DNA of 5,181 bases from Pseudomonadota bacterium. Lineage in GTDB: Bacteria; Pseudomonadota; Alphaproteobacteria; Acetobacterales; Acetobacteraceae. Both the position numbers and the translations under genes were made by a program. Location: assembly GCA_021808205.1 (NCBI GenBank), contig JAKBCD010000188.1:1-5181 (forward strand), read 5' to 3'. This document shows, piece by piece, positions 1 to 5,181 of the stretch. Below the pieces are notes generated by a model. It was given only the letters and a program-made list of their open reading frames with translations, ran no database searches and had not been told where the DNA came from. The stretch's first letter is position 1; each line of letters begins with the position of its first letter.

Positions 1-2
1 CC

Positions 3-581
3 ATGCCCACACAACCCACCCCAAGCGGCCAGGAAGAGACCGCCAACGCAAAACCTCCCGTGCCGGAAGAATTCGTCTTTCGCCGTAATGTCTCGCGGGA
101 TTTCGCCTCAATGGAGATCAGCCACAAGCGGTTTCGCCCTGCGGTGCCAGAGGAGCCCTCTCTCCCCGCACCCATGGATTTTTCCTCCATCCAACGCGAA
201 ATCCGCGCTAAGCTGAACGCTTCGCCCCCCGCCGTACCACACCACACACCCCCAGCGGCGCAATTACTCTGGACAGAAGCCAACCGCCTCGCCGTGCTCA
301 CCCTCGCCGGCTCCGCCCCGGCCTCGGGCCTTGCCTTGCTGAAGCAGCATGGCATTGGCACGCTCCTCGCGGCACCTGGCCATCCGTTTCACGCAACCTG
401 GGAAGACATTGAAATTCTATCCCTGCCGGAAAGCTCGGGGGCAGCCGCCTCCCTGGCTACCCGGCTACGCGCTAGGCTGGCACAAGGCGGACGAATTGCC
501 TTCCATACCGAAACCGGCCTTTCCGGCACCGCAGCCCTGCTGGCAGCACGCCTCTCCACCCGCAAGGCCGACCTGCCCTAA
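3..581 (+). CDS. Unrecognised protein, possible degenerate tyrosine-phosphatase-like domain; may begin upstream
   Basis: I do not recognise this 192-aa protein with confidence. The first 85 residues or so are rich in Pro, Glu and charge and look disordered; they include a denser segment around residues 22-45 (FVFRRNVSRDF, MEISHKRF) and a short amphipathic stretch at 58-73. Residues 87-186 look folded: a beta-strand (RLAVLTLAG), a helix (LALLKQHGIG), a strand ending in LSLPES (139-144), a helix (150-160), the strand RIAFH, then TETGLSGT (169-176) and an Ala/Leu-rich helix. This order resembles the CDKN3-like/dual-specificity phosphatase core, where a strand leads into HCxxGxxR(T/S) and a helix. 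Here His168, Gly172 and Thr176 are kept, but the Cys position is Thr169 and the Arg position is Gly175, so phosphatase activity is not expected. There is no signal peptide or membrane segment. The ATG lies 2 nt from the window edge, so no ribosome binding site can be judged and the start may be upstream. It lies 77 nt before the efflux operon, on the same strand. That the reading frame is a real gene is fairly sure; the fold is inferred. Confidence 0.62.
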   Translation: MPTQPTPSGQEETANAKPPVPEEFVFRRNVSRDFASMEISHKRFRPAVPEEPSLPAPMDFSSIQREIRAKLNASPPAVPHHTPPAAQLLWTEANRLAVLTLAGSAPASGLALLKQHGIGTLLAAPGHPFHATWEDIEILSLPESSGAAASLATRLRARLAQGGRIAFHTETGLSGTAALLAARLSTRKADLP

Positions 582-651
582 CCCCGCGCACCGCGTCGCA
601 GGGCGGCCTTGCAAAGAATCTATACCAGTCGGCCAGTTTTTCATGTTTGCA

Positions 652-656
652 GAGGA
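652..656 (+). promoter_or_regulatory. Candidate Shine-Dalgarno of the FUSC gene, unusually close to its start
   Basis: GAGGA lies only 2 nt before the ATG at 659. This is shorter than the usual 5-9 nt spacing, but it is the only purine-rich tract near the start. The in-frame TTG at 647 has no such tract upstream, so ATG 659 is preferred. The 77-nt gap between the preceding stop codon and this start holds no convincing -35/-10 pair, so transcription may come from upstream. Confidence 0.4.
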
Positions 657-658
657 AG

Positions 659-2671
659 ATGCCCAAACCTGACGAACTCCTCTTTGCCCTGAAGACTTAT
701 TCCGGCGCGATGCTGGCGTTCTATATTTCCTGCTGGCTGGGACTGGACAACCCCTATTGGTCAATGGCGACGGCGTTCATAGTGGCGCACCCTTTTGCCG
801 GCGCCATGCGCTCCAAGGCGCTTTACCGTTTTTTTGGCACGCTCATCGGTGGCACGGCGGCGGTGGTCATGGTGCCCAACCTCGTGAACGCGCCTGTGCT
901 ACTCTGCCTTGCCCTGGCGCTATGGGTCGGGCTTTGCCTCTACATTGCGTTGATGGACCGCTCCCCGCGCGCCTATACCTTCATGCTCTCAGGCTACACC
1001 GCCGGCATCATCGGCTTTCCCTCCGTCACCGACCCCTCTCACATATTCCAAACGGCTCTTACGCGGTGTGAAGAAATCACGCTCGGCATCGTCTGCACCA
1101 CCATGATCGGCACAATCATTTTGCCGCGCTCGTTGGCGCCGGTTCTGGCGCGCCGTATCTCATCCTGGGTACAGCCAGCCGTGGAGTGGGCCAGCGCGGC
1201 CCTGGCCGGAGAAGGCGAGGCCCAGCCCGCGCGGGACGCGCGCCGCCGCCTTGCCTTTGAAGCAACCGACGCCGCAATGATGGTCTCGCAACTCGCCTAC
1301 GATATTTCACATTTGCAATCAGCCGTGCGGCAAGTCACGCGCCTGCGCCTGCATGTCATCAGCCTGATGCCAATTCTGGCTTCCGTTGGCCAGCGCGTGG
1401 CGGAGCTGCGGCGGATTGGTGGCATCACCCCCGCCCTGCAGAACGTGCTGACCCGCACCGATGAATGGATCAAGGACAGCAGCGCCCCAAGTGCTGATCC
1501 TCTGCTGCACGAAATTATGAAACTGGCGCATGAGCCACCAGATTGGGCGGGCCTGTTGCGCGCCAGCCTCGCCGTGCGGCTAGAGGAGCTGGTGCGTGTC
1601 GTACATCAATCACGGCAATTACGCCGGCACGTAACGGACGGCACACCCGCCCCTGAGCATCCGGCTCTGGAGGCGGAATATATCGCCATCACCAAGGAAA
1701 ACCGTGACCATAAGCTGGCTTTTCTGTCAGCCTTTTCCGCAGCACTCGCCATTCTTCTCGTCTCTACAATCTGGATTGAAACCGCCTGGGCCTATGGCGC
1801 CGGCGCCGCGATCATGGTTGCCGTGGCATCATCGTTTTTTGCGGCGCAGGACGACCCCGCTCCCGCCATCGCGTTAATGCTGCGCAACGGCGTGATGGTG
1901 ATTTGTGGCATTTTCCTCTTCAGCTTCGCGATTTTGCCAATAATAACCAGCTTCGGCGAGCTTTATCTGGCTCTGCTGCCGGTGGGGCTTATTGTCGGCA
2001 TTCTCGTCTCGCGCCCGGCCACTTTCGGCACCGGCATGGTCATCGGCGCCATCGGCGCCACCCAGCTTGCACTCAGTAACGGCTACGATGTGAATTTCAT
2101 CAAATTCGCTGACAGCTCATTCAGCCTGATCGTCGGCCTCGGCAGCGCGCTGATCATCACACAGCTCATCCGCTCGGTCGGCGCCGCCTGGAGCGCTGAA
2201 CGCCTGATGCGCGCCAACTGGCGGGATATCGCCACGGCGGCGGAAGCCAGCACCCCGCCAGACCGCGCCGCCATGACCGGCATCATGATGGACCGGCTGG
2301 GGCTGATGATGCCACGCCTGGCAGCCGTTGCCGCCGGTGCGGACAGTGCCGCCGCCGGCACGCTGCAGGATTTGCGGGTAGGTCTCAACACGATTGGCTT
2401 GCAGCGCGAACAATGGCGCCTGCCCGCTGCCGCGCGCGCCGGCAGCCAGCTTCTCTTTCATCGCCTTGCCGCGTTCTACCGGGCCGACCCGCGCAGGCCA
2501 GCGCCACCTGGCATCATTCACGCGCTTGACGAAACCATATGCGCGCTGGCTGGCGATGCGCTGGCATATCAAGAAGCACTCATGATCCTGTCTGGTCTGC
2601 GGTCGGTTCTGTATCCGAATGCGCCGCCGCCGGATATTGCATTACCCCTTCCTGAACTGGCGGCCACATGA
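659..2671 (+). CDS. FUSC-family (AaeB-like) inner-membrane efflux protein
   Basis: This 670-aa protein belongs to the fusaric acid resistance/AaeB family, whose members export aromatic carboxylic acids and related toxic amphiphiles across the inner membrane with an HlyD-type adaptor. Two hydrophobic blocks are visible. Residues 15-155 hold about five or six helices and the family-typical stretches NPYWSMATAFIV (31-42), AGAMRSKALYR (47-57), SPRAYTFMLSGYTAG (102-116) and IGFPSV. Residues 354-503 hold the second membrane block (AFLSAFSAALAILLVSTIW onward). Between them (about 165-350) and after them (about 505-670) lie largely soluble helical regions. Length and two-half layout fit full-length members. 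I start at ATG 659; a TTG at 647 would add four residues (MQRK). The stop overlaps the next gene's start as ATGA, which points to translational coupling. The substrate is unknown, and I avoid a symbol because several paralogous FUSC pumps exist. Confidence 0.93.
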   Translation: MPKPDELLFALKTYSGAMLAFYISCWLGLDNPYWSMATAFIVAHPFAGAMRSKALYRFFGTLIGGTAAVVMVPNLVNAPVLLCLALALWVGLCLYIALMDRSPRAYTFMLSGYTAGIIGFPSVTDPSHIFQTALTRCEEITLGIVCTTMIGTIILPRSLAPVLARRISSWVQPAVEWASAALAGEGEAQPARDARRRLAFEATDAAMMVSQLAYDISHLQSAVRQVTRLRLHVISLMPILASVGQRVAELRRIGGITPALQNVLTRTDEWIKDSSAPSADPLLHEIMKLAHEPPDWAGLLRASLAVRLEELVRVVHQSRQLRRHVTDGTPAPEHPALEAEYIAITKENRDHKLAFLSAFSAALAILLVSTIWIETAWAYGAGAAIMVAVASSFFAAQDDPAPAIALMLRNGVMVICGIFLFSFAILPIITSFGELYLALLPVGLIVGILVSRPATFGTGMVIGAIGATQLALSNGYDVNFIKFADSSFSLIVGLGSALIITQLIRSVGAAWSAERLMRANWRDIATAAEASTPPDRAAMTGIMMDRLGLMMPRLAAVAAGADSAAAGTLQDLRVGLNTIGLQREQWRLPAAARAGSQLLFHRLAAFYRADPRRPAPPGIIHALDETICALAGDALAYQEALMILSGLRSVLYPNAPPPDIALPLPELAAT

Positions 2672-2874
2672 TCGGCGAAATCAATATCTATGGAGTGTTA
2701 TTCCCGCCGCTGCTCATCTGGGCGTTCATCGCGCTGCTGCTCTCCATGGCCGTGCGACGCGGGCTATCAGCATTGGGCGTTTACCGTTTCATCTGGCACC
2801 GTCCACTTTTCGACCTTTGCCTGCTCATCATGCTTACCGGGCTTATCAGCCTGGCGGCCAACCGCTATTTCTGA
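2668..2874 (+). CDS. DUF1656 (AaeX/YdhI-like) small membrane protein
   Basis: This 68-aa protein matches the DUF1656 family, small inner-membrane proteins almost always encoded beside FUSC and HlyD-type pump genes; AaeX in E. coli is the named example. Its molecular role is not established. The sequence shows an N-terminal EINIYGVLFPPLL motif leading into a first membrane helix (about 7-28), a short basic link (VRRGLSALGVYRF), the family-typical WHRPLFDL (44-51) and a second helix to about residue 63. Length is normal for the family. The ATG lies inside the ATGA overlap with the FUSC stop codon, with no strong ribosome binding site of its own, so translation is probably coupled to the upstream gene. 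The adaptor gene follows after 12 nt. Family assignment is firm; function is by association. Confidence 0.93.
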   Translation: MIGEINIYGVLFPPLLIWAFIALLLSMAVRRGLSALGVYRFIWHRPLFDLCLLIMLTGLISLAANRYF

Positions 2875-2878
2875 ATCC

Positions 2879-2882
2879 GGAG
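2879..2882 (+). promoter_or_regulatory. Shine-Dalgarno of the HlyD-type adaptor gene
   Basis: GGAG lies 4 nt before the ATG at 2887, within the 12-nt gap after the DUF1656 stop codon. It supports the chosen start and independent initiation on the shared transcript. Confidence 0.55.
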
Positions 2883-2886
2883 TGCC

Positions 2887-3825
2887 ATGAAGCCCGTCTC
2901 TTTCATCTACCGTTTTACTGTCACGCTAGGCGCGCTGGGTCTGGCTGCCATCGTCGCCTGGCAGCTCTGGATCTATTATATGCAAAGCCCCTGGACGCGC
3001 GATGGCCGCGTACGCGCGGACATCGTCTCGCTGGCACCGGATGTCTCCGGCCCCATCGTGAAGGTTTTCGTGCAAGACAACGAGCCGGTACACACCGGCG
3101 AGCCCTTGTTCCAGATTGATCCCGCGCGCTTCAACCTGGCTCTGGCACAGGCAAACGCCACCCTGGCGCAGGCCGCGGCGGCCGAAGCCAGGGCGCAGGC
3201 CACAATGCAAAATGCCGAGCAGAACGCCGCGCGCTACGCGGCACTCTCTGCCAACGCCACCTCCGCCATTGCACGAGACGACGCACGCACCCAATCCTTG
3301 GCGGCTCAGGCGGAATATCAGGCAGCACAGGCGGCCTACACGGCAGCACAGGCGGACCTTGGGGTTGCGCAGCTCAACCTGCGGCGCTCCACCGTGCGTT
3401 CCACCGTGAATGGCATCGTCACCAATTTCTCGATGCAACCCGGCGACTACGTGGCCGCGGGCAGCGCGGTCATGGCCATCGTCGATACCGACTCTTTATA
3501 TGTGGATGGGTATTTCGAGGAGACGAAACTCCGCCATATTCAAATCGGAGACAAAGCGAAGGTGGAATTGCTGCAAGGCGGCCCGGCAATAGATGGCCAC
3601 GTACAGGGCTTCGCGGCAGGCATTGCTGATTCTGAACGCATCGCCGCGCCAACCTTGCTGGCGGATGTAAATCCAACCTTCACCTGGGTTCGTCTCGCCG
3701 CGCGCATACCGGTGCGAATCATACTGGATAAGGTTCCTGCGGGCGTAAACCTGGTGGCGGGGATGACCTGCACGGTTACCATCCTGCCGGAGAAACAAAA
3801 CCGCCAACCGGCACTAGCCGATTAG
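2887..3825 (+). CDS. HlyD/AaeA-type periplasmic membrane-fusion adaptor
   Basis: This 312-aa protein is the membrane-fusion (adaptor) subunit that links the FUSC pump to an outer-membrane channel. Residues 1-10 are a short basic cytoplasmic tail and about 11-32 form one membrane anchor. Then comes SPWTRDGRVRAD (34-45), a hallmark of the AaeA/EmrA/YibH-type group, and the first half of a lipoyl-like domain (SLAPDVSGPIVKVFVQDNEP, 48-67). A long Ala/Gln-rich coiled-coil hairpin follows (about 80-168). The second lipoyl half (STVRSTVNGIVTNFSMQPGD, 168-187) and the beta-barrel (LYVDGYFEETKLRHIQIGD, 204-222) come next. The late PTFTWVRLAARIPVRI (263-278) is also typical of the group. Length matches family members. 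It is the last gene of the efflux operon. Its TAG stop codon lies inside the left end of a palindromic element. Unlike many alphaproteobacterial operons of this type, no outer-membrane factor gene is next to it. Family is firm; substrate is unknown. Confidence 0.94.
   Translation: MKPVSFIYRFTVTLGALGLAAIVAWQLWIYYMQSPWTRDGRVRADIVSLAPDVSGPIVKVFVQDNEPVHTGEPLFQIDPARFNLALAQANATLAQAAAAEARAQATMQNAEQNAARYAALSANATSAIARDDARTQSLAAQAEYQAAQAAYTAAQADLGVAQLNLRRSTVRSTVNGIVTNFSMQPGDYVAAGSAVMAIVDTDSLYVDGYFEETKLRHIQIGDKAKVELLQGGPAIDGHVQGFAAGIADSERIAAPTLLADVNPTFTWVRLAARIPVRIILDKVPAGVNLVAGMTCTVTILPEKQNRQPALAD
3301..3384 (+). repeat. Four in-frame 21-bp units encoding coiled-coil heptads
   Basis: Within the adaptor gene, four consecutive 21-nt units encode AAQAEYQ, AAQAAYT, AAQADLG and VAQLNLR (residues 139-166). 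The middle two share a perfect 14-nt direct repeat (3321-3334 and 3342-3355). The period of exactly seven residues fits the alpha-hairpin of the adaptor, whose length determines reach to the outer-membrane channel. It could be recent internal duplication or simply Ala/Gln codon bias under coiled-coil constraint. Confidence 0.6.
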
Positions 3826-3833
3826 AGCCAGAT

Positions 3834-3872
3834 GACATGAGATCGAATCGCCCCGGCGATCGCTCTCATGTC
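3834..3872. terminator. Hairpin 1 downstream of the efflux operon
   Basis: The arms at 3834-3852 and 3855-3872 pair with one mismatch and one bulge: GACATGAGA and its complement at the base, and ATCGCC/GGCGAT at the tip around a C-rich loop. It begins 9 nt after the adaptor stop codon, a good place for transcript termination or 3'-end protection. No U-tract follows on the + strand, so it is not a textbook intrinsic terminator. Confidence 0.45.
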
Positions 3873-3914
3873 TGAATCCGTCTCTATATCAAAAAGTTAG
3901 AGGGCGATTCAGAC
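3870..3914. repeat. Hairpin 2 of the intergenic element
   Basis: A perfect 9-bp inverted repeat, GTCTGAATC (3870-3878) with GATTCAGAC (3906-3914), continues after a 3-nt internal loop with CTCTA (3882-3886) pairing TAGAG (3898-3902). The loop is A/T-rich and contains five A residues at 3891-3895, which read as a T5 run on the - strand. The T run is too far from hairpin 3 to form a standard intrinsic terminator for the - strand gene. Confidence 0.55.
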
Positions 3915-3950
3915 TTCAGTTCCGCTCGCAAAGCAAGCGAGCCTAAAGTC
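3912..3950. terminator. Hairpin 3 downstream of the DUF2272 gene
   Basis: GACTT (3912-3916) pairs AAGTC (3946-3950) at the base and GCTCGC (3924-3929) pairs GCGAGC (3937-3942) at the tip, with AAAGCAA as loop and a 4-nt bulge. The base can be extended by AGGG(..)CGAT at 3901-3908 against ATCG(..)CCCT at 3951-3960. It lies just past the - strand TAG stop codon and probably serves as that operon's 3' structure. Confidence 0.45.
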
Positions 3951-3958
3951 ATCGCACC

Positions 3959-4753
3959 CTAATTGCGCGCGTAAAGCACGCGCAGCACCACAAACCAGTT
4001 CTCCCGGTTGCCCGCCAGCAGCCCCTGGGCATTGGCGTGCAGATGCTCCATGGTCACCGCATCATCCACATTGCCGCCCACAACCTCCACCACACCAGGC
4101 CCACCGCCGGTGACGATGCTACAATGCGCGGGAAAGAGATACGGCGTAGGCAGAGCGGCAAATGCAAGGTTGCCAGCCCACCCGCGCGGGAAGCACACAA
4201 GGTCTCCCAGCCGTGGCGCGTAGGTTTTTGGATTCTCCGCGATCAGCAGTTTACCGGGATGATACGCTCGCGCGGCATAGTTTATATAATAAGAGTGATC
4301 CGCCGCGTAAGGAAACCGCGGCCCCGCCCCCGCAATGCGCATGACATAGGAAATGAACGCCGCCGACCACGCATAATCACCATTTTTATGAACGGGAAAC
4401 ACCTTGCCCGCGGCATCGTGCTTGCCAGTCCAGCCTGTCTCTGGCGCACCGGCGTTCAAGCCTTCCCACCAATACTCGCCTACGCGCTGCCACAACCCTT
4501 GCTGACGCTCAGCCATCGTCGCGGCGTGCTGCACGTAACCGGCGCCATTGCTGTCATCCACGCGCTGGCCCCAGAGCCGCCATTCCCGCAAGGCCACTGC
4601 TACGGCGGCGCTGCGGGAGAATGCTTCATATGGTACGTTGGCAAAAGGCGGCGCATGATTCTCCACCGCGCAGGACGCAAGGAAAACACAGCCAAAAACC
4701 TTCGCAGCTCCCGCGATGAACCGCCCAAGGCTCCCGCTGGGAAAATGCCTCAC
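3959..4753 (-). CDS. DUF2272-family lipoprotein, CHAP/NlpC-like layout
   Basis: I place the start at GTG 4753, giving 264 aa. This GTG overlaps the mtnA stop as GTGA, and it puts a compact lipoprotein signal at the N-terminus: basic start ([10 protein letters not shown]), hydrophobic core ([13 protein letters not shown]) and lipobox LASC with Cys28. Ala29 favours outer-membrane sorting. An in-frame GTG at 4801 would add 16 residues inside mtnA and a poorer signal. The mature protein fits the DUF2272 family. [18 protein letters not shown] (127-144) is followed by His153, PRLGDLVCF (180-188), PAHCSIVT (208-215) and [14 protein letters not shown] (222-235). That order mirrors CHAP/NlpC-P60 amidases (WCAAF, GD, H, GGN), with Ser130 where Cys is expected, His210 and Asn228. 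I infer a cell-wall-related or inactive relative of peptidoglycan amidases; the biochemical role is unknown. Its TAG stop codon lies in the right end of the palindromic element. Confidence 0.82.
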   Translation of the reverse strand: MRHFPSGSLGRFIAGAAKVFGCVFLASCAVENHAPPFANVPYEAFSRSAAVAVALREWRLWGQRVDDSNGAGYVQHAATMAERQQGLWQRVGEYWWEGLNAGAPETGWTGKHDAAGKVFPVHKNGDYAWSAAFISYVMRIAGAGPRFPYAADHSYYINYAARAYHPGKLLIAENPKTYAPRLGDLVCFPRGWAGNLAFAALPTPYLFPAHCSIVTGGGPGVVEVVGGNVDDAVTMEHLHANAQGLLAGNRENWFVVLRVLYARN

Positions 4754-5181
4754 GCAAGATCGCTGAACATGGCAGTCAGCGCGGCCTCCGTGGCGTCGCA
4801 CAAACCGCGCTCAGTGATCAGCCCCGTCACCAGCCGTGCGGGTGTTACATCGAATGCCGGGTTGGCGGCAGGGCTGGAGGTTGGCACAATGCGCACAGTA
4901 GCAATGGAACCATCCATCGCGCGGCCGGTCATCGTCGTTACCTCGGTGGCGGCGCGCTCCTCGATGGGAATATCAGCCAGCCCATCGCGGATCGTCCAAT
5001 CGATGGTGGAAGAAGGCAGCGCCACCCAGAAGGGCACGTTATTGTCCTGCGCGCTGAGCGCCTTCAGATAGGTACCAATCTTGTTGCACACATCGCCCTG
5101 GCGGGTCACCCGGTCAGTACCAACAATCACCAGATCCACCTCGCCATGCTGCATGAAATGCCCACCAGCGTTATCCGCGAT
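4750..5181 (-). CDS. mtnA: Methylthioribose-1-phosphate isomerase, C-terminal part (gene continues past the right edge)
   Basis: The last 143 residues of MtnA are present, about 40% of a usual 350-380-aa protein. The enzyme converts 5-methylthioribose-1-phosphate to 5-methylthioribulose-1-phosphate in the cytoplasm, the isomerase step of methionine salvage; it belongs to the eIF-2B alpha/beta/delta-like family. Visible marks are ADNAGGHFM at the window edge, [10 protein letters not shown] (the Asp encoded at 5113-5115 matches the conserved catalytic Asp of GADR), [26 protein letters not shown] and IPIEER. The catalytic Cys lies in the missing N-terminal part. The ATG at 5152-5154 is internal, because the frame stays open and conserved upstream of it. 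The variant [10 protein letters not shown] replaces the commoner GADRIAANGD. The TGA stop overlaps the next gene's GTG, so the lipoprotein gene is probably in the same operon. Alphaproteobacterial MtnA can also serve the MTA-isoprenoid shunt; nothing here decides which. Confidence 0.93.
   Translation of the reverse strand: MADNAGGHFMQHGEVDLVIVGTDRVTRQGDVCNKIGTYLKALSAQDNNVPFWVALPSSTIDWTIRDGLADIPIEERAATEVTTMTGRAMDGSIATVRIVPTSSPAANPAFDVTPARLVTGLITERGLCDATEAALTAMFSDLA

Larger units (their letters stand above)
3821..3963. repeat. Palindromic intergenic element with imperfect terminal inverted repeats
   Basis: The gap between two convergent genes is filled by one highly structured element. Its ends are 16-bp inverted repeats matching at 12 of 16 positions: ATTAGAGCCAGATGAC at 3821-3836 and the complement of GTCATCGCACCCTAAT at 3948-3963. 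The left end contains the TAG stop of the adaptor gene and the right end, on the other strand, the TAG stop of the DUF2272 gene. Inside are three hairpins in a chain, each sharing about 3 nt with the next. A further perfect 9-bp pair (GAATCGCCC 3845-3853 with GGGCGATTC 3902-3910) allows an alternative fold. No flanking target-site duplication is evident and no protein is encoded. It could be a dispersed REP/MITE-like repeat or a dedicated bidirectional terminator; the second reading does not exclude the first. Confidence 0.7.

Noticed and set aside
609..626. TTGCAA and TATACC as a promoter for the efflux operon
   Set aside because: The two boxes are only 6 nt apart, far from the 16-18 nt needed, and neither has a proper partner at the right distance.
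349..672. An overlapping + strand frame of 107 codons running from within the first gene into the FUSC start
   Set aside because: The composition is shadow-like (Pro/Ala/Arg-rich), there is no motif, and it overlaps two better-supported genes. The ATG at 643 in this frame is not a plausible start for the FUSC protein because the frame is different and closes at 672.
1795..1806. The 12-bp palindrome GGCGCCGGCGCC inside the FUSC gene
   Set aside because: It encodes Gly-Ala-Gly-Ala in a membrane helix and is explained by GC-rich codons; there is no sign of a regulatory site.
2117..2572. A 151-codon - strand frame opposite the FUSC gene
   Set aside because: It is antisense to a conserved region of a full-length FUSC protein, with low-complexity Arg/Gly/Ala content and no domain.
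2926..3438. A 170-codon - strand frame opposite the adaptor gene
   Set aside because: It mirrors the codon periodicity of the HlyD-type gene; it is Gly/Arg/Cys-rich with no family signal.
4037..5071. A 344-codon open frame on the + strand opposite the DUF2272 and mtnA genes
   Set aside because: Its translation is Arg/Pro/His-rich with no recognisable domain, and it lies antisense to two genes with clear family signatures. Long antisense frames are common in GC-rich coding DNA.

Overview
The window is GC-rich (about 60% by eye) and gene-dense. Codon use favours G/C in third position. The protein sequences look alphaproteobacterial, and an acetic-acid-bacterium relative (Acetobacteraceae/Rhodospirillales) is my best guess. 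That placement rests on sequence feel and gene style, not on a phylogenetic marker.

Layout: (1) 3-581 (+), an unrecognised protein of 192 aa whose C-terminal half resembles a protein-tyrosine-phosphatase fold with the catalytic loop degraded. It may begin upstream of the window. (2) 659-3825 (+), a compact three-gene efflux operon. It encodes a FUSC/AaeB-type inner-membrane protein (670 aa), a 68-aa DUF1656/AaeX-type two-helix membrane protein joined to it by an ATGA overlap, and 12 nt later a 312-aa HlyD/AaeA-type periplasmic adaptor. (3) 3821-3963, a strongly palindromic non-coding element filling the whole gap between two convergent genes. Its imperfect terminal inverted repeats contain the TAG stop codons of both neighbours. 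(4) 3959-4753 (-), a DUF2272-family lipoprotein with a CHAP/NlpC-like layout and Ser at the expected nucleophile position. (5) 4750-5181 (-), the C-terminal 143 residues of methylthioribose-1-phosphate isomerase (MtnA), which runs off the right edge and overlaps the lipoprotein start by GTGA.

The three efflux genes should make an AaeAB-like pump for aromatic acids or related amphiphilic compounds: FUSC protein in the inner membrane, HlyD adaptor across the periplasm, DUF1656 protein as a small accessory. No outer-membrane channel and no LysR/MarR regulator lies in the window, so both must be encoded outside it. On the opposite strand, mtnA (methionine salvage) and the lipoprotein gene look translationally coupled although no functional link is obvious.

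I see no defence system, CRISPR array, insertion sequence, tRNA or rRNA. The items most worth a second look are the palindromic element that supplies both stop codons, the degenerate phosphatase-like protein beside the pump, and the Ser-for-Cys DUF2272 lipoprotein.
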